From: Candidatus Azambacteria bacterium
GTDB lineage: Bacteria > Patescibacteriota > Minisyncoccia > GWC2-36-17 > M10-OD1-4
Direction of reading: 5' to 3'
DNA: 22,240 nucleotides
NCBI GenBank assembly: GCA_016200995.1
Contig: JACQDS010000015.1
Coordinates: 1-22,240 of the forward strand
This document shows positions 21,565 to 22,240 of this stretch, one piece after another. Each line of letters starts with the position of its first letter. Positions within the stretch are counted from its first letter, which is position 1. The notes below the pieces were generated by a model that was not told where the DNA came from, searched no databases, and saw only the letters and a program-made list of their open reading frames with translations. Position numbers and translations under genes: made by a program.

Positions 21565-22240
21565 TTAATATTGGGTTTTGAAGTTTAGTTCTGATCCGTC
21601 GGTTGTTATCTTCACCCTGCCGTTTATGTCTGTCCGGAAAAGCTTTATCTCTTTCAACCTTTCCAACACAATATCTGAAGGGTGATGATACGGATTATTT
21701 TTCCCGACCGATATCACAGCTATTTCAGGTGTCGTTTTTTCAAGAAAAATCTCCGAACTGGAAGTTTTTGAACCGTGATGATTGATCTTTAAAACATCAA
21801 CATCAATATCAAGACCGGAATTTGCGAGCTCAAGCTCTTCTTTCAGCTCGGCATCGCCGGCAAAAAGAAATTTCTTTCCCAAAAAATTCAAAACAACCGC
21901 CATTGAAAAATCATTCGGATTTTGAACTGAAAGGTTAGCGACATCTTTGAACGGATACAAGACATTCAAAAAGGCAGTCTCTCCCAAATTGATATGCTCG
22001 CCGGCCTTTGCTTCTATTTTATTTATTTTTTTCTCCTCAATGATCTTTTTTATCTCGTCGTAAAAACTATTTTGATAATCTATGCTAGAAAACATTATAT
22101 TATCCACTTTGTATCTTTTTAAAAGCTCTATCAACCCGAAGATATGGTCTTTTTGCGGATGAGAAAAAACAACCAAGTCTATCTCTCTGTCGTAAAAAGG
22201 CATCACGGATGAAAGCTCGGACAAAAGAGAATTGTCCGGA
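21565..22240 (-). CDS. ComEC-type metallo-beta-lactamase domain, C-terminal part
   Basis: At least 225 residues; the frame is open to the window edge, so the start is not seen. The visible N-terminus PDNSLLSELSSVMPFYDREI and SHPQKDHIFGLIELLKRY match the beta-lactamase-fold domain at the C-terminus of ComEC/Rec2 or its free-standing relatives. The HxHxDH motif reads HPQKDH, with Gln for the second His, a substitution I take as compatible with this subgroup. GDAE and the NHHGSKTS motif follow, then ISVGKNNPYHHPSDIVLERL. ComEC moves single-stranded DNA across the membrane and this domain is thought to degrade the other strand. Membrane segments, if present, lie outside the window. Confidence 0.85.
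   Translation of the reverse strand, partial: PDNSLLSELSSVMPFYDREIDLVVFSHPQKDHIFGLIELLKRYKVDNIMFSSIDYQNSFYDEIKKIIEEKKINKIEAKAGEHINLGETAFLNVLYPFKDVANLSVQNPNDFSMAVVLNFLGKKFLFAGDAELKEELELANSGLDIDVDVLKINHHGSKTSSSEIFLEKTTPEIAVISVGKNNPYHHPSDIVLERLKEIKLFRTDINGRVKITTDGSELNFKTQY

Noticed and set aside
1..22240. tRNA or rRNA genes
   Set aside because: No cloverleaf with a GGTTCRA-type T-arm and no rRNA core sequences were seen in the intergenic regions.

Overview
The window looks like chromosomal DNA from a Patescibacteria/CPR bacterium of moderate-to-low G+C content. The reasons are a compact S10-spc ribosomal gene array, no gene for uL30 between uS5 and uL15, lysine-rich extensions on uS5, uL22 and uL23, a zinc-type uS14, a 'DAPGH' EF-Tu, and small orphan proteins. 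The genetic code is standard. TAG ends rpsJ, fusA and others, and TGA ends one gene, so neither codon is globally reassigned.

Layout. Positions 1-17979 are all on the minus strand, so transcription runs from high to low coordinates. A site-2 protease gene comes first. A good promoter then precedes rpsL-rpsG-fusA and a solitary Phd/YefM-like gene. A second promoter precedes tuf-rpsJ. After a long hairpin, a -10 box and a terminator-like leader, the array runs rplC-rplD-rplW-rplB-rpsS-rplV-rpsC-rplP-rpmC-rpsQ-rplN-rplX-rplE-rpsN-rpsH-rplF-rplR-rpsE-rplO-secY. It continues with adk, an interrupted map, and the start of a RuvX/YqgF gene that leaves the window. Together these genes make translation factors, ribosomal proteins, the Sec channel and N-terminal methionine processing.

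Positions 18000-22240 are mixed. rpmB (bL28) is on plus. A likely unassigned small structured RNA on minus has its own promoter and shares a bidirectional terminator with rpmB. A small CxxC protein follows. Next is a 330-bp gene-free block made of two adjacent inverted-repeat elements, then a plus-strand orphan gene. A minus-strand operon ndk-thioredoxin-VKOR encodes an oxidative protein-folding pair. An orphan gene and the C-terminal part of a ComEC-type metallo-beta-lactamase protein close the window.

Three essential-type genes look damaged in an unusually clean way. map keeps every catalytic residue but has two in-frame amber codons, both where glutamate is expected. fusA lacks exactly the switch I/G2 stretch around RGITI. 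ndk lacks its N-terminal part although a promoter lies directly in front of the shortened frame. Either the assembly carries errors or these are real and need explaining. Other points of interest are simple tandem repeats placed directly before several start codons, the candidate RNA gene, the twin palindromic elements and the attenuator-like leader of rplC.
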